A stretch of DNA of 64,000 nucleotides from Chitinophagales bacterium (lineage in GTDB: Bacteria > Bacteroidota > Bacteroidia > Chitinophagales > JADIYW01). Made by a program: the position numbers and the translations under genes. Shown in pieces: positions 49,101 to 53,774 of the stretch (within the stretch, counting starts at the first letter, position 1; every line of letters starts with the position of its first letter). The notes below the pieces were generated by a model, which was not told the DNA's origin, did not search any database, and saw nothing but the letters and a program-made list of their open reading frames with translations. Where the stretch lies: NCBI GenBank assembly GCA_023957245.1, contig JAMLHJ010000005.1, forward strand, positions 167,650 through 231,649, given 5' to 3'.

Positions 49101-52002
49101 TGGAATAATTCACGACTCCTCCTCCAAAATTAGCATGATTACCGCTGAATAAAGAATTAATTATTAAGGGAGTAGAGTTTGTAATATACATTCCAGCTCC
49201 TCCATCCGCAGCTCTATTTGCAGAAAAAGAACAATTGCTGATTTGTACTTTCCCCCCATTGAGTGCATTCCATATCACTAATCCTCCACCATCATTTCTA
49301 TCTATTGTCTGTCCGTTATAGATTTTTGTACCACTAGCATTCGCATTTGCCCATTGAAAATTAAGACCATCAATAAGAATACTATCCGCATCGGAATCAA
49401 TTCCAGCAATCATCATTATATGATAACTATTGTCAATATTACTATTCAATGTGCCGATATCTCCACTTAGAATCGTTTTATTGGATACTGCATTTCTTAT
49501 TCCACCACCACTTGGATATCCTCCGAGTATTTTTATTCCTCCTCTTGTAATCAAAAATGTAGAATCTTTGTTAGTGCCATTTTGCAATCCGGTAGGGTAA
49601 TATGTGCCTTTTGCAATTCTTATTTCTTTGATATTATAACAATGAATCAATTCTAATGCTTCAGAAAGCGTTTTAAATGCATTTGCCCAAGTAACTCCAT
49701 TCCCAGAAACTGCTACACTGCTATCTACATATACATATTCAAAATTTGGACAATTTAGAAACTCATAAGCTCCCATTTCAACTGTTCCTAAATAAATCCG
49801 TTCATTCCCATCTAAATCAGAGCTGATAAAACTAGGGACGTCTATATTATTTCCCTTATTAATACACACACTACCAGCCTGCAATCGATAATCTCCAAGT
49901 ATGTTGGGAGCTTGTGCATAATCAATTGGGAGTATAAAATTAGGGTTTGATAGATTTCCATTCAGGTTTCCATTAGCTATAGAAGTTATGCCTTGAACCA
50001 AGGAATAAGATATAATTGGAGTAGATGAATTATTAGAAATTCCAGAATTATTATCATAAATAATTGTGTTGATTATGGTAGGATTCGAGCTAGAGTTGCG
50101 CATTGCTCCTCCTGCTCCAGAACTTCCACAACGATTTCCTGCAATTGTACAGTTAATTAATTTTGCATGAGATGCATTCACTAGAGCAAGGCCACCTCCA
50201 TAATTTGCTAAATTTCCTGAAACTAATAAATTCACATATAAAGGAGTAGAATTCTCAGTGTAGATAGCTCCGCCAGCGTCTTCTGCTCTATTTGAAGAAA
50301 ATATACAATTTCGAACCTGTGTTTTATTACCATTCAGCACATTCCAAATCATTAATCCACCACCGTCATTTCTAGCTATATTTGCTCCGTTAAAATTTTT
50401 TGTACCACTCCCGTTGGCATTGGCTCCAATAAACTTAAACCCATCTATAATGATACTATCTTCTGAGTTTCCTATTCCTGAAATAGTCATAACATGATAA
50501 CTATTGTCAGAGATATTATTTGTCCCAGCAATATCTCCACTTAATATATTTGGGTACTCTGATGAATTACGAACACCTCCTCCAGATGGATATCCTCCAA
50601 ATATTTTTATATCTCCTCTTGTAATCAGAAATGTAGAATCTCTATTAAAAGCCACCTGAGTACCTGTCGGATAATATGTACCCTTTGCTACATGGATTTC
50701 TTTAATATTGGAACAAGCTTGTCGGGCTGTTGCTTCTGCTAAAGTTTTAAAAGCATTATTCCATGATGACCCATCTCCTGATACGGATATGCTGCTATCC
50801 ACATAGACAATTTGAAATGTAGGACAAAAGACAAACTCATAAGCTCCCATCTCTACCTGCCCATTGTGTATTCGAATATTACCTGCTAAGTCAGTATTTA
50901 TTCCATTCAAAGCTGAGTTATTTCCTTTATTAATACACAAACTTCCCATTTGTAAACTATAATCTCCATCTATATTGACTGTCCCTGGAGGAATAGGAGA
51001 TACAAAACTTGGATTACTTGTTCCAATAATATTCCCATTTGAAACATCAGATAGTTCTTGTACTAATGAATAGGTAATTGCTGGAGTACTACTATTATTA
51101 GAGATTCCTCCATCATTCCCATAAATAATACAATTGGTAATTATAGGATTTGAAGAAGAATTTCTCATCGCTCCTCCTGAATGATTATCATGATTGCCTG
51201 CAAAAGTACAGTTGATATAGCGTGTATGTGCATTCAAATAATTGAAAGCAGCTCCTCCATAATCTGCATAATTCCCCGAAAACAAACAATTTAAAAAAAC
51301 AGGAATTGTAGATTCTACATTTATTCCTGCTCCATTATTGGAAGCATAATTCCCTGAAATAATAGTATTCTTAATGATAATTTTATCTGCATTAGCATTT
51401 CCTTTAATTGCGATTCCTCCACCATAACTTCTTGGAATATTTTGACCGTTATAGTTTACATTATTACTTGCATCAGCTCTACCTAAACGGATATTCAATC
51501 CATCTATAATCACACTATCTGCTCCTGATACTAATCCTGCTACAACCATTACGTGATAGCTATTATCTGTTAGCGTTCCTTTAGCTCCAATGTCTCCACT
51601 CAGAATTGTCGGATTTGAAGAAGGGCTCCTTGTTCCTCCTCCATTAGGGTAACCACCATAAAGTCTAATATCTCCTCTACTAATCAAAAAAGTCGAATCT
51701 CTGTTGGTATTGGTAGTAGGAAAATAAGTGCCTTTTGCAATTCTTATTTCTTTGATAGACAAATTGCTATTAGCTGCTTGAGTTGCTTCTTTTAAAGTTT
51801 TATAAGCGGTACTCCAGGATGTTCCAGCTCCACTAGAAGCTTTAGCACTATCCACATAAATAATAGATTGAGCATTTACTTGCCCTGAAAATAAATATGC
51901 AATAACAATGAAACTCTTAAAAAATTGAACAAGTGAGTTTTTATTAATAATTAAATTTATTACACAGTCCAACCGATAGTTCCCTATAGATATATTTTTC
52001 AT
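34186..52002 (-). CDS. giant T9SS-secreted surface protein of 14 tandem beta-helix units (5,938 aa)
   Basis: One uninterrupted frame of 17,814 coding bases, roughly 0.6 MDa of protein. The N-terminus is a long signal peptide (hydrophobic core FFKSFIVIAYLFSG, cleavage after VNA at residue 44). Residues 47-5574 are 14 tandem units that each open with a strand motif (YVDS or RYVK), then GxSWxxA, VAKGTYxP, GGYPSGG or GGFxG, xILSGD, then coils of a parallel beta-helix (GGG, NC, SGNxA, NNxA ladders), and close with SxIQG, GDYxL, SPxINxGxN, DLxGNxRI and MGAYE. After residue 5574 come a beta-sandwich region, an FN3-like domain (from about 5760: LPLDLISFTATL ... LQWNTVNEVNVSHFEIERS) and a type A T9SS sorting domain. 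The closing motif resembles choice-of-anchor Q. The likely role is a filamentous surface adhesin or matrix protein; no catalytic motif is seen. Confidence 0.9.
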   Translation of the reverse strand: MKNISIGNYRLDCVINLIINKNSLVQFFKSFIVIAYLFSGQVNAQSIIYVDSAKASSGAGTSWSTAYKTLKEATQAANSNLSIKEIRIAKGTYFPTTNTNRDSTFLISRGDIRLYGGYPNGGGTRSPSSNPTILSGDIGAKGTLTDNSYHVMVVAGLVSGADSVIIDGLNIRLGRADASNNVNYNGQNIPRSYGGGIAIKGNANADKIIIKNTIISGNYASNNGAGINVESTIPVFLNCLFSGNYADYGGAAFNYLNAHTRYINCTFAGNHDNHSGGAMRNSSSNPIITNCIIYGNDGGISNNSSTPAITYSLVQELSDVSNGNIIGTSNPSFVSPIPPGTVNIDGDYSLQMGSLCINKGNNSALNGINTDLAGNIRIHNGQVEMGAYEFVFCPTFQIVYVDSSISVSGDGSSWNNAFKTLAEATARQACSNIKEIHVAKGTYYPTGTQVAFNRDSTFLITRGDIKIFGGYPSGGGVRNSSEYPNILSGDIAGTNNISDNSYHVMTISGIGNSEDSIIIDGFKFIGANANGSGTKNFNGANIARNDGGGLMIWNVLNGNKTQVRNCIFSSNRAEDAGGAIYTENSTPLYVNLLVSGNLANYGGGLALVNASHAKLINCTIAGNRCGSSGAGGAMRNSSSNPTIINTIIYDNNSGISNNSSTPIISYSLVQGITSIANGNLNGNLSNPNFILPIDYAQAPNILGDYRLQAGSVCINKGNNIDVPSFISSDLDGNERIYLGTVEMGAYEFLNCPNFEYVYVDSSVAVSGNGVTWANAFKTLSEALELIHCYNIKEIRIAKGTYYPTGLQNGTNKDSTFLITRGGIKILGGYPSGGGIRNAVSNKTILSGDIGTLNSNIDNSYHIMMIAGIDSDADSILIDGLNFQWANANASGTKIYNGQTIDRNDGGGLVIWNALNGGKVQISNCSFSANRAADGGAGMYITNSTPLIINSLFSGNHANFGGGVVNYSNAHAQFVNCTFSGNRAGDSGGAMRNSSSNPTFINTIVYGNNSGISNNSSVPIISYSLIQGLTATTNGNLNGNISNPYFIFPINASFAPTLDGDYRIQSLGEGINAGINSAVPSNFATDLYGNTRIYSGTVDLGAFEVSCTNAISLYVDSNKTISGNGESWASAYKTLSEAIARAQFCPSIQNIYVAKGTYFPSSVNDPDGTFLITRGNLKILGAYPSGGGVRNASANKTILSGDIGTRDLDTDNSYHIMTIAGLSNSADSLIIDGFQFVWGKAVGSGTKTYNTFNIPRNAGGGLVLWSNANGANIQVRNCIFSANRADDIGGAFYSSASSATVVNSLFSGNLANYGGAMSNINSSDTRVVNCTFSGNRAGQSGGAMRNSNSNPTLINSIIFGNNSAISNNSSTTNISYSLVQDFSGTSSGNIDVAGNLYGTSYNPSFIYEINPSWAPTVLGNFNVNLISPVINAGTTTAENNASSFDLSDNPRISDANIDMGAYENSCFVPTTIYVDSSNTISGNGSTWYSALPTLTEALALAQSCSQINTILIAKGTYFPLTQTDRDATFLISRGNLRLIGGYPSGGGERNLNTNPTILSGDIGTKNNNTDNSYHVLMIAGLGTSADSVVIDGLQIFYGRADGGGSKVFNGQTINRSDGGGLVLLNNQNGSKVQIRNVIISANYASNLGAGILNQALSNISPSTSFYNVLVSGNHANYGGGIANVNASPTYVNATIVGNRAGNTGGGMRNSNAFPQLKNTILYGNSNGISEASASVTTAEYSLIQGFTNVTNGNFNGNTTNPNFNFLADYNLAPTLSGDYRVQAGSPVLDKGLNSSVPYNLYQDVVGKPRIYNSKIDLGAYELGCLSNSTIYVDSSMTGSGDGYSWATALPTLNEALVLANSCKEIKTILVAKGTYYPTAFLDRDASFIITRGDLRIYGGYSSGGTTRNIVANRTILSGDIGTKGSNTDNSYHVMIAAGIGAEEDSLVIDGLSILWGNANGSSTKLFNQQSIPRNNAGGLALWNSSNGDKIIIKNCIISANKAEDAGGGVYNINSSATYLNCLVTGNLADYGGAFANVQSSNVKLINNTIASNRSNHGSAMRNSNSNPTIINTIIYYNSDGTISNNGTSIPQISYSLVQDKFVDTDSNINGNSNPNLSAPASYSSAPTDGGEYTLLDNSPVINKGINTAYTEVGGSAVFNTDLANNIRVYDYNYDGRIEIGAYEYIQDDLGSAIIGVIRYVKENASGNGTSWANASGDLQAMINISNRNDQIWVAAGTYYPNRRIQEIGIVTPNNRDNAFLLKTGVSIFGGFAGFETVLNDRNSELNPTILSGDFNNNDGFSINQDSLISYTNNSENAYHVIVSAGNGKLSLNDFIIKGGNANGSGEVKINNLNISRIVGGLFAGSAAQDINFNNCQFQKGFANHTGGAIDIENGQNIRISHCDIRYNRANHGGGISFRNTNEKQYYYIENSKISVNNANKDGGGVFCRSGKTYLLNSVVSGNTAISNVGGGIYAYRQEGGSNGRLEMINCLITGNVAASEGGGLRVASYVEENFDGSHAENDEDLRITTWLYNCTFSGNRAGNGGAIYRHHEGASVDIRNCILWGNSSSIKGGEKNIKAYNSIIEGGYNGSNINYLDPWFVNAPSYSIAPFSIGDYSVLACSYSINKGSEKSVNILNNDINGNPRIVGGKIDLGAYESQVEAPQKNYKYVKQGGTGDGSSWANASGDLQDMINKSGCSDNIFVAKGTYYPIRKANNLNLITTLDRDNAFVLKNGVNLYGGFEGFETDISQRDLSNPNNASVLSGDFMNNDSVSIDAQGVLSFHNNQENAYHVVVLSNLLGVNLDGFTIKGGNANNTNDISVNSRTIGRNSGGGIVINSSINILLVNCLIENNLATNQGGGAFFYASKNYNLKKVIVHQNIATYGGGIMSRNEEYSDNSNYDECIISSNNAINEGGGISIKSGTSYVVNTKIVGNQSITSSGGGAYAYRLSHSSSAYAYFINCQITGNKAATSGGGLRVARHYDNSYGSDDYHAEGTFYVYNSTISGNSAASGGAVDVYSYGAATNEAKLYIKNSIVWGNSSFIYINRSKVYTNFSLLEGQRDGTSNQFEAPLFVNAPSYTEAPFNYGDYTLNPCSPAINTGNNSLNNIPQIDILGNNRYIGRIDKGVIEYQGGKIISGTKWYVKSGQSGDGSSWSTAAGDLQAIINNASCGDTIFVAKGIYIPNRKSNQLDIITPNDRDNAFVLRSNVSIYGGFVGNESDISQRDLANPLNQSILSGDFLGNDQINPDANGLPEFTNNNENAFHVVVLSNVTNSTLDGFVINGGRANGSNSLKVAGVNIIRNNGAGLIIKNAYNTKINNCIFQKSHASDNGGAIYSEDSEISIIKSKAINNKADYGGAFGFNAGVPIVSNCIIEKNRAYQKGGGIYTTKNNILIESDTLISNQAQEGGAVFANESVNTQLKYCRISGNRATDGGGGGIYNGSTSNLQVLQSLITGNLSSKSGAAIRNNNTATIIGCTIAGNKSTDGVGGIRNENDKAQLVQNCIIYGNNLGVSGAGDYKYSLVQSGATGNTVYKGNPLFVDLPSDTTAPFITGDFHTFGCWPIINNGSIEDISQYIPNEDFDGNPRIKNDFIDLGVYETEVSSKITYVKVGGSGDKSGSSWANAMGDLQLAINIACTGDSIFVAQGTYIPNRSVSNIGTISLGNRDNAFLLKNNVKIFGGFNGTETSLSDRSTIYETKLSGKLGEGIYAYHVVAGINVENIVLDGFSIMEGKADNGNSININGSAINRHNGGGLLLENTRNAKLLNLNISNNYAANDGGGVAIHFSNIQMENCSIQNNKVKVAGGGIRLRAVDGSVNKLIVSNNYAIDTTEIINIGPISDTSFAGEGGGLFIELHNQQLTISNLTATNNIAGDNGGGMKVSETNLTCYSCKISNNRARDGSGGGVFSMGGAQLKLYDIELLNNQADNNGGGIWSGRQNADGEIADLYINKGLIQGNSTNENGGGIYTYWSINDKLFYVKILENSANRGGGIANLRVDNEFDGTTIGIYNSLIARNIVIEDGGGIYNNHSTKSVIVSSTITANTAKNGGGIYNDSEKCPPIPNNKYYHCSDDKSTSNIKNSIVWGNTVTNNGVAIYEGTSSSKSSIESSFIEGNNNWDNGNINTAYITPEFKDMTIGDYTLTAISPCVNSGNNSFQDGSVDLSGEKRIAFSYIDMGAYEYQQSANQENIRFVRQGATGDGLTWDRASGNIQAMVNTPGVRQVWVAEGTYIPEGNGFILKNKVTLYGGFPSTGEPGLNSRNWDIYPTILSGNHVGRVVYNNFSINDSLNSTAVLNGFVITNGNTTGNGAGMYNNNASPRIENVTFTDNHATGGLGGGAVYNSLSNPIFKNCIFKQNTATSNGGAIFNEQSNPLIINGLIFSNTATEGSAIAAISNSSYQLVNTTISKNISTAGDVLVNDGTNAQPKIFNSIIYSNPDINNNFTFNIVKDQNGAHTTAQNSLIQFGFPGTGNLSTDPLFLNPELDDFTLQEISPAINNGNNLSYSITGQILEADLDLKQQSRLIDSIVDMGAYELKVDIVPIRYVKVGGSGNGKSWADASGNLQSMIDARGVEEVWVAAGTYNSPANGFRLRNNVKVYGAFPSIGNPALVDRNVQSNTTILSGETTRRIVNNNFDSLPELNTSAVLDGFTLKDGYTDENGAAINNFNASPTLSNLIFLNNSSLVNGGAIYNLQSNPIIEKCQFISNSADIYGGAIANFSSKPTISNSLFIQNSSPAGGAIFAANGSSYKTINSTFSQNISPLGTFYHFGSMTQPQIYNCIIYGNSTAIVEEDTAIAIKLFNVIQGDNSDSLNYNFDPLFVNPGLGDFSLQIGSPAINQGNNLLITNGSEEIEMLQDLNQQSRIYDYFNNGIVDLGAYEYQGTPSFPIRYVKKDGIGNGTSWGNASGSLQAMIDAKDVQQVWVAQGTYISENDGWRLKNNVAILGGFPNTENPQIEDRNWNQYPTILSGNQQKRIFNHTGILVNEEEEGADSTIVLIIDSTAILDGFVLTQGFSEGNGAAMYNQFASPTLRNLVFVNNHSGQNGAAIYNVLSRPKVFNSKFSNNTAIGYGGAIVNDFYSEMKVFNSTFFGNTAQIGSVYFSSDSSKLTLVNCTMEGNVSIQDAGALFSLGEGANTQVYNSILFNNDRNILDSLGAQTLISNSLVEGGFVGTGNIDTDPLFVDAAQNNYTLQESSPAINLGDNTLYQNEGGNLQNDKDLAIQSRVYNYASSGKIDIGAYEYQGNPKYPIRYVRQNATGSGTSWGTASGDMQAMINSSEVQQVWVAEGKYLSVVNGFVLKNGVKVLGGFASDGRPTIEERNPFNYNSILSGNNERRVFNNNFSPSTKLTNSAVLDGFTITEGNLNINGAGMFNANASPILRNLIFINNHSGTGNGGAMYNAASNPLIVNCKFFENSSLNNGGAVCNASGSIPIIVNCLFVENVASNGGGAIFANNASSYQLINSTIYNNNANIGGGLNHAGSTTMPSVKNSIIYGNSQQIVNSSSAITTVDYSLVQDGYAGNHNLQEDPAFENVNDNNFNLSLGSPAINTADLLSFPDSISLDLNGNNRLEQNLLDMGAYENKGFILANKASDTIVSNHSIPNEEGWIHYYKSDDSTLVLSLNSQNQFLGVVETNSILNDNFGKGTIGLITPYGQIKNVYPANRSWTVHTSESFTQPVKVRFYFSDIDSMDIMQTMPFTTKEQLVAYKVNGDDVWDTSSNGFIEYALDTIADTLTYVFGSFQGNQYVEFMVNSFSSGTIAMSLDESILPLDLISFTATLVNDKTQLQWNTVNEVNVSHFEIERSLDGIHWEKISGTNAQNGIAQQYMAWDYAPYVGINYYRLKMIDIDGSIKYSKIVQVSLIETKSEIEFSVFPNPSNGDFTITAKGMLGPTAKIQIYDESGKVIFNHQIIEGNNPIHLGLLPSGAYLLKIKGEQETHVQKLIIE
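34189..34434 (-). other. T9SS type A C-terminal sorting domain of the giant protein
   Basis: The last ~80 residues read EFSVFPNPSNGDFTITAKG, IYDESGKVIFNHQI, LGLLPSGAYLLKIKGE and end KLIIE. The PNPxxG start, the ydxxGkxi strand, the LpsGxYllki strand and the short basic-hydrophobic end are the Por/type IX sorting signature, which sends the protein across the outer membrane and usually attaches it to the surface or releases it after cleavage. Confidence 0.9.
35281..39444 (-). repeat. family C block: units R11-R14 of the giant protein
   Basis: Four units start at 39444, 38391, 37356 and 36276 (residues 4187, 4538, 4883, 5243) and the last ends at residue 5574; lengths are 351, 345, 360 and 332. 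Shared marks are IRYVxxxxxGxGxSWxxASGxxQAMI, VxQVWVAxGTY, GFxLKNxVxxxGGFPS, xTILSGNxxRR, SAVLDGF, NGAxMYNxxASPxLRNLIF, and TDPLFVxxxxxxFxLQxxSPAIN. They lack the RDxTF or RDNAF insert of families A and B. Confidence 0.88.
39445..45420 (-). repeat. family B block: units R7-R10 of the giant protein
   Basis: Four longer units start at 45420, 44007, 42591 and 41193 (residues 2195, 2666, 3138, 3604); lengths are 471, 472, 466 and 583 residues. Shared marks are YVKxGxSGDGSSWANAxGDLQ, IFVAKGTYxPNR, a long insert ending DRDNAFxLKN, YGGFxGxExxxSxRD, SGDFxxND, NxENAYHVV, and extra GGG-ended coils. R10 is about 110 residues longer and carries more coils than its siblings, including an insertion near NKYYHCSDDKS. 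Confidence 0.88.
45421..51864 (-). repeat. family A block: units R1-R6 of the giant protein
   Basis: Six units start at nucleotides 51864, 50811, 49737, 48675, 47598 and 46524 (residues 47, 398, 756, 1110, 1469, 1827); lengths are 351, 358, 354, 359, 358 and 368 residues. Shared marks are YVDSS, SGNGxSWxxAxxTLxEA, IAKGTYxP, RDxTFLIxRGxLxI, GGYPSGGGxRN, ILSGDIGT, DNSYHVM, IIDGL, GGAMRNSxSNP, ISNNSST and ISYSLVQ. The bases of neighbouring units differ at many synonymous sites, so the copies are not recent duplicates. Confidence 0.88.
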
Positions 52003-52083
52003 GAAAAATGTTGATTAGCCTCTCAGATTAATAAACAAAAAAATAATATTTATAGGCAAATGGCTATCTTTTTTGATAACTTT

Positions 52084-52140
52084 TTGTGTAATTATTGGAT
52101 AGTTACACAAATCTTTACTCATAAATGAGGTATAAACCTC
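52084..52140. promoter_or_regulatory. cluster of inverted repeats upstream of the giant gene
   Basis: Three dyads lie 82-138 bases upstream of the giant gene ATG: TTGTGTAA/TTACACAA at 52084-52110 (11-base spacer), CTCAT-AA-ATGAG at 52118-52129, and GAGGT-ATAA-ACCTC at 52127-52140. The last two share bases 52127-52129. They could be operator sites or RNA hairpins in a long leader. Just downstream on the minus strand, ATTTGCC and TATTTTTTTG give a loose -33/-7 pair. No confirmed binding protein is known; the AraC-type regulator next door is a candidate. Confidence 0.4.
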
Positions 52141-52260
52141 TATTGAAAGCCTCTTTATAATTCTTTTTAGAAGAATTTGAAATCAAAAATTCCTTCAATC
52201 AGATATTCAAAAATTTCTAATAATGCTTAAGTTTTCTATTTAAAAACCGAGATTAATCCC

Positions 52261-53415
52261 TTATAATTCTTCTTCACTACTATTGAAATAGCTCTTAGGA
52301 TTCTGATTGGTTTCCTTTTTAAAAGCATTGTAAAAAGTGCGCATATTTTTAAACCCAGACTGAAAAGCGACAGATTCTACTGTCATATTATCTTTTTGTT
52401 GAGGATATTGTTCAATAAAATATCGAACTCGATAAGCATTTATCCAATCTCTAAAACTTTTCCCCAACACTAAATTAATCGCCTCTGAACATTGATTTGT
52501 ACTAATATTTACAGCAAAAGACAAATCTCTCATCTGAAATTCTTGCTCTAAAAATGCTTGACTGGATTCAACATATTTTTCAAGAATATTCAAACAATCT
52601 TTATGTTCATCACTTACTGACACTTTTATAGGACTCTGTTTTTTCAACTCATTATCTATTGGCAAATAGCTATCTGACAATACTAAATAACCATATAAAA
52701 TCTGTGGTTGATAGATTACAAATAATAACATAAATAGCAATACTGCACAACTCAAAGATAAAAGAACAATACTATTGGTATAAGAGCGCTCTACTGTCCC
52801 ATAAATCATTGCGAAATAGCTCAAAATCTTAAAAAACGACGACATGCTTATAAAAAACAAAAGCCATTTTTTACTATTATCCCATTGCCTTTCAAAAAAT
52901 TTAGACTTGTAGATAACCCACCAACTCGCCAATAAATACCCTGCCGAAAAGATAATTTGCGCTATATTATAAAAGCGTGCCGAAAAAAGGCCCATCTGTT
53001 CAGTGATAGATAGCTGACCTCCTATCAATATCTGTTCTGCAATAAGCTTCCAATTTGTTTTCTCAAAAAATAAAAAAGGAAATAAATGAAGCACAGCAAA
53101 TAGGATGGGAATCAAATGAATAAAATCTTTCTTTGTTAAAGTATCCTCTCCATTTACAAAACATCTGACATAAAGATAAGAACTTGCTAAACTTCCAAAA
53201 TAAAGCAGAATATAAATCTCTTGAACTATAGGAAAGAGAACTGTAAAAGATGCTATTAAAATTAAGAATACAATAGTTTGAAAAAATCTTGAAAGGAAAC
53301 TAAAGCCTAATAAGAAATTCAGAACTCGGCTACCCTTCTTTGTCAAAAACAGATGCAGTGAAAAGGAAATTAATAAAAATGAAGCTACAATTAGTAAAAA
53401 TATAAATATGTACAT
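52261..53415 (-). CDS. membrane-anchored AraC-family transcriptional regulator
   Basis: A 384-residue protein. Residues 1-230 hold about seven hydrophobic spans (MYIFIFLLIVASFLLISFSL, VFLILIASFTVLFPIV, HLIPILFAVLHLFPFLF, IVLLSLSCAVLLFMLLFVIY) like the 7-TM sensor-type AraC regulators of Bacteroidota. Residues 275-384 are the AraC helix-turn-helix pair: FQMRDLSFAVNISTNQCSEA and ESVAFQSGFKNMRTFYNAFK, ending NPKSYF. The ligand is unknown. It lies upstream of the giant gene in the same orientation with 258 bases between, and may control it; this is inference from position. Confidence 0.85.
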   Translation of the reverse strand: MYIFIFLLIVASFLLISFSLHLFLTKKGSRVLNFLLGFSFLSRFFQTIVFLILIASFTVLFPIVQEIYILLYFGSLASSYLYVRCFVNGEDTLTKKDFIHLIPILFAVLHLFPFLFFEKTNWKLIAEQILIGGQLSITEQMGLFSARFYNIAQIIFSAGYLLASWWVIYKSKFFERQWDNSKKWLLFFISMSSFFKILSYFAMIYGTVERSYTNSIVLLSLSCAVLLFMLLFVIYQPQILYGYLVLSDSYLPIDNELKKQSPIKVSVSDEHKDCLNILEKYVESSQAFLEQEFQMRDLSFAVNISTNQCSEAINLVLGKSFRDWINAYRVRYFIEQYPQQKDNMTVESVAFQSGFKNMRTFYNAFKKETNQNPKSYFNSSEEEL

Positions 53416-53774
53416 GAGTTATTACTAATTTTTTCTTGAGTGCCTCTAATATGCAATATTTCAATTGCAAATACAATATGATTTAGGCAAAAATAGAAAA
53501 TATTAGAAATTTATAGATATAATTATGAATTGACGTTTATTTCAGCAACCCATCTCTTAAATAATAAAAGATCCTCAAAATATCTTTCAACAAAACTCTT
53601 CGAGAAAAAATCAAGTATTTTCCTATTATAAATTGCTGAAATGCATCTATAATATTTGACAGATGACATGAAGGAAGAAACAAGCCTTTTAGGATGGTAT
53701 CTATAATAAATTCAACGCTTTTGTCTTATCCATCTTTTAATTTCCTTACCTTTATACTTCCAAAAATAATGACC
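53416..53774. other. intergenic region between AraC-type gene and metB-like gene
   Basis: About 360 AT-rich bases between divergent genes. An open frame runs into metB from 53694, but it adds 27 non-family residues. A weak promoter candidate for metB is TTTTG at 53719-53723 and TACCTTTA at 53747-53754 (spacing 23, longer than usual). I see no small gene, RNA gene or strong dyad here. Confidence 0.5.

Noticed and set aside
34186..52002. The small plus- and minus-strand open frames inside the giant gene
   Set aside because: They lie in other frames of a repetitive, low-complexity coding sequence and show no start context or family motifs.
53694..53768. Upstream start for the cystathionine enzyme at 53694
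   Set aside because: The extra 25-27 residues do not belong to the family and would cross the candidate promoter.
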